From Variovorax atrisoli 110B (GTDB lineage: Bacteria > Pseudomonadota > Gammaproteobacteria > Burkholderiales > Burkholderiaceae_C), in NCBI RefSeq assembly GCF_000382045.1, contig NZ_KB907456.1, forward strand, positions 248,001-312,000: a DNA stretch of 64,000 nucleotides, given 5' to 3'. Below the pieces are notes generated by a model. It made no database searches. It was given only the letters and a program-made list of their open reading frames with translations, and had not been told where the DNA came from. Within the stretch, counting starts at the first letter, position 1; each line of letters begins with the position of its first letter. Positions 26,170 through 34,697 of this stretch are shown here, piece after piece. Both the position numbers and the translations under genes were made by a program.

Positions 26170-26967
26170 ATGACCCGTACCTCCACCCGTCGCGTCGCGC
26201 TCGCAGCTCTCGGCCTCGGCGCCGCCCTCACCGTGTTCGCTCCCTTCGCCTCGGCGCAGAGCGTGGCCGACATCAAGAAGAAGGGCGAGATCACCATCGG
26301 CATGCTGGTCGACTTCCCGCCCTACGGCACCACCGACGCGAAGAACCAGCCCGACGGCTACGACGCCGACGTGGCCAAGCTGCTGGCCAAGGACTGGGGC
26401 GTGAAGGCCAACATCGTCCCCGTGACCGGCCCCAACCGCATTCCCTTCCTGCTGACCAACAAGGTCGACCTGCTGGTCGCTTCGCTGGCCATCACGCCCG
26501 AGCGCGCCAAGCAGGTGCAGTTCTCGCAGCCCTACGCGGCCGCCACCATCGTGCTGTACGGCGCGACCAAGACCCCCATCAAGGCCGCGGGCGACCTGAA
26601 GGGCCTGCGCGTGGGCGTGGCCCGCGCCTCCACGCAGGACGTGGCCGTGACCAAGGCCGCCCCCGAAGGCACCGAGATCCGCCGCTTCGACGACGACGCC
26701 TCGGCCATGCAGGCGCTCATCTCGGGCCAGGTCGACGCCATCGGCTGCTCGGTGACCGTCGCGGCCCAGATCGCCAAGCGCGTGCCCGCCAACACCTTCG
26801 AGAACAAGTTCACGCTGGTGCAGCAATCGATGGGCATCGCGATGCGCCCCGGCCAGGAAGAGCTGCACAAGGCAGTGAACGACTTCGTCCAGAAGAACAC
26901 CGCCAACGGCGAACTGAACAAGCTCTACCAGAAGTGGCTGCAGGCCGACCTGCCGAAAATGAACTGA
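26170..26967 (+). CDS. ABC transporter periplasmic substrate-binding protein (family 3)
   Basis: A 265-residue periplasmic binding protein of the HisJ/FliY type. A Sec signal peptide covers residues 1-29 (cleavage at ASA before QSVADIKKKG). The two-lobe fold is marked by ITIGMLVDFPPYGTTDAKNQ and GYDADVAKLLA at the first lobe, and by LVASLAITPERAKQVQFSQP. Family 3 proteins bind amino acids, but the operon and operator suggest a sugar acid. The start follows a CAGGAGA ribosome-binding site. Confidence 0.9.
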   Translation: MTRTSTRRVALAALGLGAALTVFAPFASAQSVADIKKKGEITIGMLVDFPPYGTTDAKNQPDGYDADVAKLLAKDWGVKANIVPVTGPNRIPFLLTNKVDLLVASLAITPERAKQVQFSQPYAAATIVLYGATKTPIKAAGDLKGLRVGVARASTQDVAVTKAAPEGTEIRRFDDDASAMQALISGQVDAIGCSVTVAAQIAKRVPANTFENKFTLVQQSMGIAMRPGQEELHKAVNDFVQKNTANGELNKLYQKWLQADLPKMN

Positions 26968-26974
26968 CCACCAG

Positions 26975-27058
26975 GCTTCGCGCACTTCGTGTCGCTACGC
27001 CAACCCCCTTGCAGGGGGCAACACCTGCGGACCGGCAAGGCCGGTTCCGCGGTGTTCC
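26975..27058 (+). repeat. 84-bp dispersed intergenic repeat, copy A
   Basis: An 84-bp element in the gap between the binding-protein stop and the ATPase gene. A second copy lies at 48739-48822 in reverse orientation, with about 75 of 84 positions identical. It contains two internal hairpins (CCCCCTTGCAGGGGG and ACCGGCAAGGCCGGT). Relative to the genes, both copies have the same orientation. Confidence 0.85.
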
Positions 27059-27104
27059 TTGAGAAGGCGCAGGGCGCCCCACAGTGAGTATCGGAACAAC
27101 GAGC

Positions 27105-27860
<756 letters not shown>

Positions 27861-27871
27861 CCTGCCCACTG

Positions 27872-28615
27872 ATGTCCTTCGAGGTTCTCGTTTCCCTTTC
27901 GTCCTTCGGCGCGGCCGAGGTGGGGCGGCACGGCCAGCTCTGGTGCTCGCAGCTCTCTCGCGCGGCAGGCGCCGACTCGGTGGAAGTGCGCGGCGAGATG
28001 CTGCGCGACGCCGATGCGGAGCTGCCTGCGCTCAACGGTCTGGCTTCGGTCTACTCCAGCCCCGAGGGGTTGTGGGCCGAAGGCGGCTGGCTCGACAGCG
28101 CCGCGCTCAAGCGCGGCATCGCTGCCGCCACGCGTGTGGGCGCGAAGCGGCTGAAGATGTCGATCGGCGACTTCCGGCCTTCATCGCACGGCTCCCTGTG
28201 GGGCCTCAAGGTGGAGCTGGCCGAAACCCGCGTCGAGCTCCTGATCGAGAACGACCAGACCGTGCGCGCCGGCACGTTGCCCGCGTTGCAGGCCTTCTTC
28301 GACGCGGCCGAGCGCGCCGGCCTGACGCTGGGCATGACCTTCGACATGGGCAACTGGCACTGGCTCGGCGAGTGCCCGCTGCAGGCCGCGCAGGCGCTCG
28401 GCCACCGCGTGCGCTACGTGCATTGCAAGGGTGCGCAGCGGCTGCCGCTCAAGTGGGTGGCGGTGCCGCTGGGCGATTCGGTCGCGCCGTGGCGCTCGGT
28501 GTTGCGCGCATTGCCGGCCGACGTGCCGCACGCCATCGAATACCCCCTGGTGGGCGACGACCTGCAGGTCGTCACCCGCGCACAGATCGACTTCATCCGC
28601 GCCGCGCGCGCATAA
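27872..28615 (+). CDS. kguE: Sugar phosphate isomerase/epimerase, KguE-like
   Basis: A 247-residue TIM-barrel protein of the xylose isomerase/AP-endonuclease-2 fold (SVEVRGEML, RLKMSIGDFR, VELLIENDQT, GMTFDMGNWHW, YVHCKGA and HAIEYPLVGDD mark successive strands with acidic/His metal ligands). In the Pseudomonas kgu operon the first gene, kguE, encodes such an epimerase-like protein whose exact reaction is unresolved. The same order here (E, K, D, then ptxS), plus the PtxS operator upstream, supports the name. It is 16 bp from the kinase gene. Confidence 0.8.
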   Translation: MSFEVLVSLSSFGAAEVGRHGQLWCSQLSRAAGADSVEVRGEMLRDADAELPALNGLASVYSSPEGLWAEGGWLDSAALKRGIAAATRVGAKRLKMSIGDFRPSSHGSLWGLKVELAETRVELLIENDQTVRAGTLPALQAFFDAAERAGLTLGMTFDMGNWHWLGECPLQAAQALGHRVRYVHCKGAQRLPLKWVAVPLGDSVAPWRSVLRALPADVPHAIEYPLVGDDLQVVTRAQIDFIRAARA

Positions 28616-28631
28616 GCACACAAGTAAACAC

Positions 28632-29585
28632 ATGACGGAACCTGCTGCCTTCGACGTCGCGCTCTTCGGCGAGGCCATGCTGCTGCTGGTGGCCGACCGG
28701 CCCGGCCCGCTGGAAGACGCGCAATCGTTCTACAAGCGCACCGCCGGCGCCGAGACCAACGTGGCCATCGGCCTCTCGCGGCTTGGCCTCAAGGTGGGCT
28801 GGGCCAGCCGTCTCGGCACCGACTCGATGGGCCGCGCGCTGCTGGCCGCGATGCGCGCCGAGGGCATCGACTGCTCGCACGTGATCACCGATGCGACGCA
28901 GCGCACCGGCTTCCAGTTCAAGGGCCGCGTCACCGACGGCAGCGACCCGCCGATCGAATACCACCGCAAGGGCTCCGCCGCGAGCCACATGGGCCCGGCC
29001 GATGTCGACGAGGCATGGCTGCGCTCGGCGCGCCACCTGCACGCCACCGGCGTCTTCGCCGCCATCTCCGACACCAGCCTGCAGGCCGCGCTCAAGAGCA
29101 TGGACGTGATGCGGGCCGCCGGCCGCACCATCTCCTTCGACACCAACCTGCGCCCGACCCTGTGGTCGTCCACCGAGACCATGCGCCACTGGGTCAACGA
29201 GCTCGCCGCGCGCGCCGACTGGGTGCTGCCCGGCATCGAGGAAGGCCTGCTGCTCACCGGCCACAGCGAGCCGGAAGACGTGGCGAAGTTCTACCGCGAG
29301 CGCGGCGCGAAGCTGGTGGTGGTCAAGCTCGGCGCCGAGGGTGCCTACTACGACAGCGACGTGGCCGGCACCGGCCGCATCGACGGGTTCCCGGTGAAGG
29401 AAGTGGTCGACACCGTGGGCGCCGGCGACGGCTTCGCGGCCGGCGTCGTGAGCGCATTGCTCGAGGGCCGCAGCGTGCCCGACGCCGTGCGCCGCGGCGC
29501 ATGGATCGGCGCGCGCGCCGTGCAGGTGCTGGGCGACACCGAGGGCCTGCCGACGCGGGCGCAACTCGACGAAGCGGGGCTCTGA
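28632..29585 (+). CDS. kguK: PfkB-family 2-ketogluconate kinase (KguK-like)
   Basis: A 317-residue ribokinase/PfkB kinase. It has the N-terminal GE(A)M substrate motif LFGEAMLLL, the KRTAGAETNVAIGLSRLG motif, and the C-terminal signature DTVGAGDGFAAG with catalytic Asp266. Sequence alone fits either 2-dehydro-3-deoxygluconate kinase (KdgK) or 2-ketogluconate kinase (KguK). The surrounding epimerase, 2-hydroxyacid dehydrogenase and PtxS regulator favour KguK, which makes 2-keto-6-phosphogluconate. It is 5 bp from the reductase gene. Confidence 0.82.
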   Translation: MTEPAAFDVALFGEAMLLLVADRPGPLEDAQSFYKRTAGAETNVAIGLSRLGLKVGWASRLGTDSMGRALLAAMRAEGIDCSHVITDATQRTGFQFKGRVTDGSDPPIEYHRKGSAASHMGPADVDEAWLRSARHLHATGVFAAISDTSLQAALKSMDVMRAAGRTISFDTNLRPTLWSSTETMRHWVNELAARADWVLPGIEEGLLLTGHSEPEDVAKFYRERGAKLVVVKLGAEGAYYDSDVAGTGRIDGFPVKEVVDTVGAGDGFAAGVVSALLEGRSVPDAVRRGAWIGARAVQVLGDTEGLPTRAQLDEAGL

Positions 29586-29590
29586 ACGCC

Positions 29591-30580
29591 ATGACGAACG
29601 CATCGAAGAAGAACGTCCTCGTCTTTCGTCCGCTGCCGCCGGACCAGCTCGCGCGCCTGCAGGCCGTGCACCATGTGGTGGTGGCCGATCCGCGCAAGGA
29701 GCCCGAGGCCTTTGCCGCCGCGCTGCGCACCGCGCACGGGCTCATCGGCTCCAGCCACCCGGTCGATGCCGCGCTGCTCGACGCCGCGCCTCAGCTCGAA
29801 GTGATTTCCAGCGTGTCGGTCGGCGTCGACAACTACCCGCTGGCCGAACTGCACAGGCGCGGCATCGTGCTGTGCCATACGCCCGACGTGCTCACCGAGA
29901 CGGTGGCCGACACGGTGTTCGCGATCCTCATGGCCACGCAGCGCCGCGTGGTCGAACTCTCGACCATGGTGCGCGAAGGCCGCTGGACCAGGAACATCGG
30001 CGAGGAACTCTTCGGCACCGACGTGCACGGCAAGACGCTGGGCATCCTCGGCTTCGGCCGCATCGGCCAGGCCGTGGCGCGCCGTGCGGCGCTGGGCTTC
30101 GGCATGCCGGTGCTGTACCACTCGCGCCGGCCGGTCGACCTGGCAACGCAGGCGCCCGAGCTGCAGGGCCGCGCCACGCACACGCCGCTGGACGACCTGC
30201 TCGCGCGTTCCGACATCGTGCTCGCGATGCTGCCGCTGACCGACGCCACGCGCGGCATGATCGACGCCGCCTTCTTCGCGCGCATGAAGCCCGGCGCCGC
30301 CTTCATCAACGGCGGCCGCGGCGCCACGGTGAACGAAGGGGCGCTGTTGAATGCGCTGGACCACGGCACGCTGCGCGCCGCCGGCCTCGACGTGTTCGCG
30401 AAGGAGCCGCTGCCTTTCGATTCGCCGCTGCGCACGCACCCGCGCGTGACGCCGCTGCCGCACATCGGCTCGGCCACGCACGAGACTCGGCATGCGATGG
30501 CCGAGCTGGCGACAACCAATCTGCTGCAGGTGCTGGCCGGCGAGAAGCCCACGGCGCCGTACGGCACGGCAAGCGCATGA
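29591..30580 (+). CDS. kguD: D-2-hydroxyacid dehydrogenase, 2-ketogluconate-6-phosphate reductase (KguD-like)
   Basis: A 329-residue NAD(P)-dependent D-isomer-specific dehydrogenase. The nucleotide-binding loop is GILGFGRIGQ (residues 151-160); the catalytic triad is Arg243 (NGGRG), Glu272 (KEPLP) and His291 (PHIGSAT). The family includes 2-ketogluconate reductase GhrB/TkrA and KguD, which reduces 2-keto-6-phosphogluconate to 6-phosphogluconate so that it enters the Entner-Doudoroff pathway. Context selects KguD. It ends at an imperfect inverted repeat in front of the regulator gene. Confidence 0.85.
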   Translation: MTNASKKNVLVFRPLPPDQLARLQAVHHVVVADPRKEPEAFAAALRTAHGLIGSSHPVDAALLDAAPQLEVISSVSVGVDNYPLAELHRRGIVLCHTPDVLTETVADTVFAILMATQRRVVELSTMVREGRWTRNIGEELFGTDVHGKTLGILGFGRIGQAVARRAALGFGMPVLYHSRRPVDLATQAPELQGRATHTPLDDLLARSDIVLAMLPLTDATRGMIDAAFFARMKPGAAFINGGRGATVNEGALLNALDHGTLRAAGLDVFAKEPLPFDSPLRTHPRVTPLPHIGSATHETRHAMAELATTNLLQVLAGEKPTAPYGTASA

Positions 30581-30596
30581 CCGGTGCCAGGCTTTT

Positions 30597-30697
30597 CTCC
30601 CTCCCCCGCTGGGGGAGGGCAGGGGTGGGGGCAAGCGGCGCATCCTCCGAGCGCTCTGCCTGCCCCCATCCCGACCTTCCCCCAGAGGGGGAAGGAG
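30597..30697. repeat. Imperfect long inverted repeat, 37-bp arms
   Basis: Arms 30597-30633 and 30661-30697 match at 31 of 37 positions, with a 27-bp centre. Each arm also folds on itself (CCCTCCCCC against GGGGGAGGG), so this is a REP-like, G/C-run-rich mobile palindrome of a kind often seen between Comamonadaceae genes. The right arm supplies the GAAGGAG ribosome-binding site of the regulator gene at 30705. Confidence 0.8.
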
Positions 30698-30704
30698 AAA
30701 GACC

Positions 30705-31757
30705 ATGAAGCCCACCGGCCGCGCCACCATCGCCGACGTCGCCGAAGCGGCCGGTGTCTCCAAGGCCACCGTCTCGCGCTTCTTCAACCATCGCGAGCGC
30801 CTGCTGAGCCCCGACATCGCCGCGCGCGTCGAGGTCGCGATCGCCAAGCTGGGGTACTCGCCCAGCCCGATGGCGCAGGCGCTGAGCCACGGCCGCTCGC
30901 GGCTGGTCGGCCTGATCGTTGCCGACATCACCAATCCCTATTCCGTCGCGGTGCTGCGCGGTGCCGAGAAGGCCTGCCAGGACGCCGGCTACCTCGTGAT
31001 GCTGTTCAACCTCGGCAACGAGAGCGAACGCGAGCGCGAGGCCATCGACGCGCTGGCGGGCTACCAGGTCGACGGCTTCATCCTCAACACGCTGGGGCGC
31101 GGCAGCAACGTGGTCGACGCGGTCACGCTGCACGGCAAGCCGGCGGTGCTGGTGGACCGTCGCCATGCGGGCATGCACACCGACTTCGTCTCGCTCGACA
31201 ACGATGCCGCGATGGCCGCCACCTGCGGCCACCTGGTCGAAGGCGGCTATCGCGAGCTGCTCTACGTCACCGAGCCGCAGAAGGGTGTGAGCTCGCGGCG
31301 CGAACGCACGGCTGCCTTCGGTACCTGCGTAGCCGCACACGAGCCCCGCGTGGCGGGCGAGGTGTTCGAGAGCGTGGAAGGCGAGACCGACGCGCTCGAC
31401 GAGGCCCTGCGAGCGTTGCGCCGGCGCGCCAGGCGCGGCCGCCGCGCGGCGGTGGTCGCGGGCAACGCGGTCGTCACACTGCGCATTGCGCAGGCGATGG
31501 CGCGGCTGGGCTGGCAGTTCGGTGCCGACCTCGGCTTCGTGGGTTTCGACGATCCCGAATGGGCCTCGCTCATCGGCCCCGGCCTGAGCACCGTGGCGCA
31601 GCCCACCGATGCCATCGGCCGTGCGGCCGCCACATGCCTGATCGAACGGCTGCGGGGGCTGGATGCGCCTGCGCGCCAGCTGCTGCTGCCTGGAGAACTG
31701 GTGGTGCGAGGATCTTCGCGGGTCGTCTCGCGTCGAGCTCCGCACGAAGGAAGGTGA
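30705..31757 (+). CDS. ptxS: LacI-family transcriptional repressor, PtxS-like
   Basis: A 350-residue LacI-type regulator. The helix-turn-helix and hinge occupy residues 1-60 (TIADVAEAAGVSKATVSRFF, then SPSPMAQALSHGRS), followed by the periplasmic-binding-protein-like effector domain from GLIVADITNPYS onward. PtxS represses the 2-ketogluconate genes and itself and releases DNA on binding 2-ketogluconate. The name rests on the kgu-type neighbours plus the exact PtxS palindrome at 24660-24673. No second operator is seen immediately upstream, so expression may be mainly from the operon promoter through the inverted repeat. Confidence 0.85.
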   Translation: MKPTGRATIADVAEAAGVSKATVSRFFNHRERLLSPDIAARVEVAIAKLGYSPSPMAQALSHGRSRLVGLIVADITNPYSVAVLRGAEKACQDAGYLVMLFNLGNESEREREAIDALAGYQVDGFILNTLGRGSNVVDAVTLHGKPAVLVDRRHAGMHTDFVSLDNDAAMAATCGHLVEGGYRELLYVTEPQKGVSSRRERTAAFGTCVAAHEPRVAGEVFESVEGETDALDEALRALRRRARRGRRAAVVAGNAVVTLRIAQAMARLGWQFGADLGFVGFDDPEWASLIGPGLSTVAQPTDAIGRAAATCLIERLRGLDAPARQLLLPGELVVRGSSRVVSRRAPHEGR

Positions 31758-32036
31758 GCGGGGCGCTCTCCTGGCATCCGCCCATTGGCTGCAGTTGCGC
31801 AGCCTGTGTCTGTGTTGGTCGAATGACGACAGAAGCGCTCGATTCAAGAGTCTTCTGAAGCAGCCAGTGGATCGACAGCCCACGATTGCGCGTCGTGCAT
31901 GCACCGATGACGCTACCGAGCGGGCAAGAGCCACCGCTCGACACGCGCGGTGTCACGCCGCGCAGGCGTACCTGACAAGGACGTCGGCCTGTGGGAAGGG
32001 GGGGCAGTCTTAGTCGAGTTCGCATCGGCTCCTCTA

Positions 32037-33713
32037 CTAGGTGTTGAGCTCGGGCATCGCATGCATGGCCGATACGCCGTCGATACGCGACGCCCGGGCG
32101 GGCGCTGGCGTTCTCAGTTCGCCGATGAGGGATATCTGGTTGTCGGCGTGATGTGCTCGCGAGGACGCATTCCCCAGTTGAAAGAACTCGACAAGCGAAA
32201 AGAGCCGGTCCGCCTGGCCCTTGAGGCTTGCTGCAGCGGCCGCCGATTCCTCGACGAGCGCTGAGTTTTCCTGGGTCATCCGCTCCAGCTGTGCCACCAC
32301 CGAATTGATCTGGTCGATTCCGGCCGCCTGTTCGATCGCGCCTGCGCTGATCTCTCCGACCGTGCTGGAGACGCGTTGAACGCTCTCGACGATCTTGCTC
32401 ATCGTGGCGCCTGCGTCGTTGACCAGCTGGGAGCCCGATCCCACCTTGTCGACCGATGCTTCGATGAGGATCTTGATCTCCTTGGCCGCGACCGCGCTGC
32501 GTTGCGCGAGATTGCGAACCTCGCTTGCCACCACCGCGAACCCGCGGCCCTGTTCACCCGCCCTGGCCGCCTCCACGGCGGCGTTCAGCGCCAAAATGTT
32601 GGTCTGGAATGCGATGCCGTCGATCGTGCCGATGATGGCTGCAATCTTCTGCGAGCTGCCGTGGATGTCGCGCATGGTCTCGACCACTTCGGAGATGACC
32701 TCGCCGCCGCGTACAGCGATCTTCGATGCGGACAACGCCAGCTGGTTCGCGTGCGAGGCGGCCTCGGATGCCGTCTTGACGGTGGAAGTGAGTTCCTCCA
32801 TCGAGGCGGCGGTCTGCTGCAGGCTGCCTGCCGTCTGTTCCGTGCGGCTGGAAAGGTCGGAGTTGCCCGAGGCGATCTGGGCGCTCGCCGACGCAACGGA
32901 GTCACTGCTCTCCCGCATGCCGGTCAGCGTCTTGACGAGGTTGCCGCGCATCGCTGCGAGTGCCCTGAGCAAGTCGCCAACCTCGTCCTTGCTGTCGGAA
33001 TTCAGGCGCTGGGTGAGGTCTCCGGCCGCCACGGCCTCCGCCAGGCGAACCGCGTCTTTCAGCGGCACCACGATTCCCCGGGCGACGCCCCACGAGAGCA
33101 GCACGGCCAGCAGGAAGGCAAGGCCGGTGCCCGAGGCGATCAGCATGGACCCGGTGGTGAACGTCGCGTTGCTCTCTTCTGCCTCGATCTGGGCGCGGTC
33201 CTCATTGTGTTTGACCAGCTGGGCCAGCGGCTCCTTCAGTGCCAGGAAGGTCTCGCGGGCTTCGCCGTTCAACAGGTTCACGGCGTCGGTACGGCGGTCT
33301 TCCTCGACCAGCTTCAGGATCTTGGCATGCGCCGCAGTCCATGCCGGATGCCGCGCCTTCACCCGGTCGTAGATGGATTGCTCGGTCGGATCGCCGATCG
33401 AAGCGGGATAAGCCTTGTCGACGGCGTCGTATGCCTTCAGGGTGTCTGCAATGGCACGCTGGGTTTCTGCGGCTTCGCTTGCCGGACTGGTGGCCATGCG
33501 GAACTCGAGCATGCGCACCCGGTTGACGGACTCGCTCATCTGGCCCGCATCGCGAACGCTCGCCATGCGCGCGGTCACCATGAAATTGGTCTGGTCATTC
33601 AGGCGATTCAAGCGATGGACCGAGAAGACGGCCATCGCGATCATCAGCAGCACGATGCTGAGAAAGGCGATCGCCAGCTTGGTGGAGATTCTGAGATTTC
33701 TGAAAGATGGCAT
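32037..33713 (-). CDS. Methyl-accepting chemotaxis protein
   Basis: A 558-residue transmembrane chemoreceptor of the Tsr/Tar type. Span 1 is at about residues 10-30 (KLAIAFLSIVLLMIAMAVFS), a four-helix-bundle periplasmic domain follows (DAGQMSESVNRVRMLEFRMA, about 40-185), span 2 is near 190-212, then HAMP, and the signalling domain with the conserved hairpin tip EAARAGEQGRGFAVVASEVR. The C-terminus lacks the NWETF pentapeptide that recruits CheR/CheB. Ligand unknown. The start at 33713 is preferred; an ATG at 33776 would add 21 residues and has a GATGAGAAG upstream. It diverges from the two-component genes. Confidence 0.9.
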   Translation of the reverse strand: MPSFRNLRISTKLAIAFLSIVLLMIAMAVFSVHRLNRLNDQTNFMVTARMASVRDAGQMSESVNRVRMLEFRMATSPASEAAETQRAIADTLKAYDAVDKAYPASIGDPTEQSIYDRVKARHPAWTAAHAKILKLVEEDRRTDAVNLLNGEARETFLALKEPLAQLVKHNEDRAQIEAEESNATFTTGSMLIASGTGLAFLLAVLLSWGVARGIVVPLKDAVRLAEAVAAGDLTQRLNSDSKDEVGDLLRALAAMRGNLVKTLTGMRESSDSVASASAQIASGNSDLSSRTEQTAGSLQQTAASMEELTSTVKTASEAASHANQLALSASKIAVRGGEVISEVVETMRDIHGSSQKIAAIIGTIDGIAFQTNILALNAAVEAARAGEQGRGFAVVASEVRNLAQRSAVAAKEIKILIEASVDKVGSGSQLVNDAGATMSKIVESVQRVSSTVGEISAGAIEQAAGIDQINSVVAQLERMTQENSALVEESAAAAASLKGQADRLFSLVEFFQLGNASSRAHHADNQISLIGELRTPAPARASRIDGVSAMHAMPELNT

Positions 33714-33992
33714 GACGATTGAGTCCAGGTTTCGAAGGGAGGTCGGCACGGCATCTGGCGACGCGCCCGTGTCCATTGCTTCTCATCTATCGGCGGCGGA
33801 ACTCCGCAGCGCACCTGACATATGTCATGGCCGGTGAGGGATTCGAGTGGAATGCCCTGATAACTGTCATCCGACCCCCGGTGCCCTGCTAGAGTCTTCG
33901 CGGTTCGCGCGTTCGCCGCGACAGAGGTGCCCCGCGTGGCCAGGCGGGGGTAATCGGTGGCTCAGGTGGCGACGGCGATGGCGCCGAGGAAG

Positions 33993-34697
33993 ATGGAAAA
34001 CGGAAACTTCGACCGGCAGACGATGGCCGACGTGCTGATCGTCGAGGACCAGGCGCTCGTGAGTGCCGGTATGCGGGCCCTTCTGCAGAAGGCGGCACCG
34101 CATTACCGGGTCCATGAGGAATCCTCCAGCCAAGGGGCGATTGCACGGCTGGCGGCAGGTTCGTTCCAGTTCGTCTTCATCGACATCCACCTTGGATCGG
34201 GCGCTTCCGGTCTGGACGTCTTGCGCTTCGTGCGGGAACGCGAAATGCCTTGCCACGTCATCATGCTGTCGGGTGACGATGACCTTGCGACGGTGCGTGC
34301 CTGCATCTCTCAGGGCGCGTCGGGCTACATCACGAAGGCGGCGGGGGATGGGAGCGTCTTCTCTGCCGCCATCGAGACCGTTCTCGACAACCGGGTCTAT
34401 CTTCCAGCGTCGATCCTCGAACGCGCTCCCCGCAACGACGCCGCCGCAGGCGCCTACGGCCGTAGCGCCGCCTCCCTGGGGCTGACGCCAAGGCAGTGCG
34501 AGGTTCTCTACTACCTGTGCCAGGGCCTGCCCAACAAGGCCATCGCCAACCGCATGGGCATCAGCGAGGGCACCGTCAGAAAAGGCTATGTGTCCGAACT
34601 GCTGCGATTCTTCGGCGTGGCCCGGCGCACGGAACTGCTGATCGAGGTGTCTCGCCGAGGGATACGGATTGCCGCAGCGGGCTCGGAGGGGCCGTGA
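33993..34697 (+). CDS. NarL/FixJ-family response regulator
   Basis: A 234-residue response regulator. The receiver domain has acidic pocket VEDQ and phospho-acceptor Asp64 in FVFIDIHLG, with Thr/Ser and Lys partners in MLSGDDD and GYITKAA. The LuxR-type helix-turn-helix at the C-terminus reads LTPRQCEVLYYLCQG, NKAIANRMGISEGTVRKGYV. Starts at 33993 and 34023 are both possible; the longer is given for the GAGGAAG in front of it. The last bases overlap the kinase start (GTGA), so the two are translationally coupled. Confidence 0.88.
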   Translation: MENGNFDRQTMADVLIVEDQALVSAGMRALLQKAAPHYRVHEESSSQGAIARLAAGSFQFVFIDIHLGSGASGLDVLRFVREREMPCHVIMLSGDDDLATVRACISQGASGYITKAAGDGSVFSAAIETVLDNRVYLPASILERAPRNDAAAGAYGRSAASLGLTPRQCEVLYYLCQGLPNKAIANRMGISEGTVRKGYVSELLRFFGVARRTELLIEVSRRGIRIAAAGSEGP

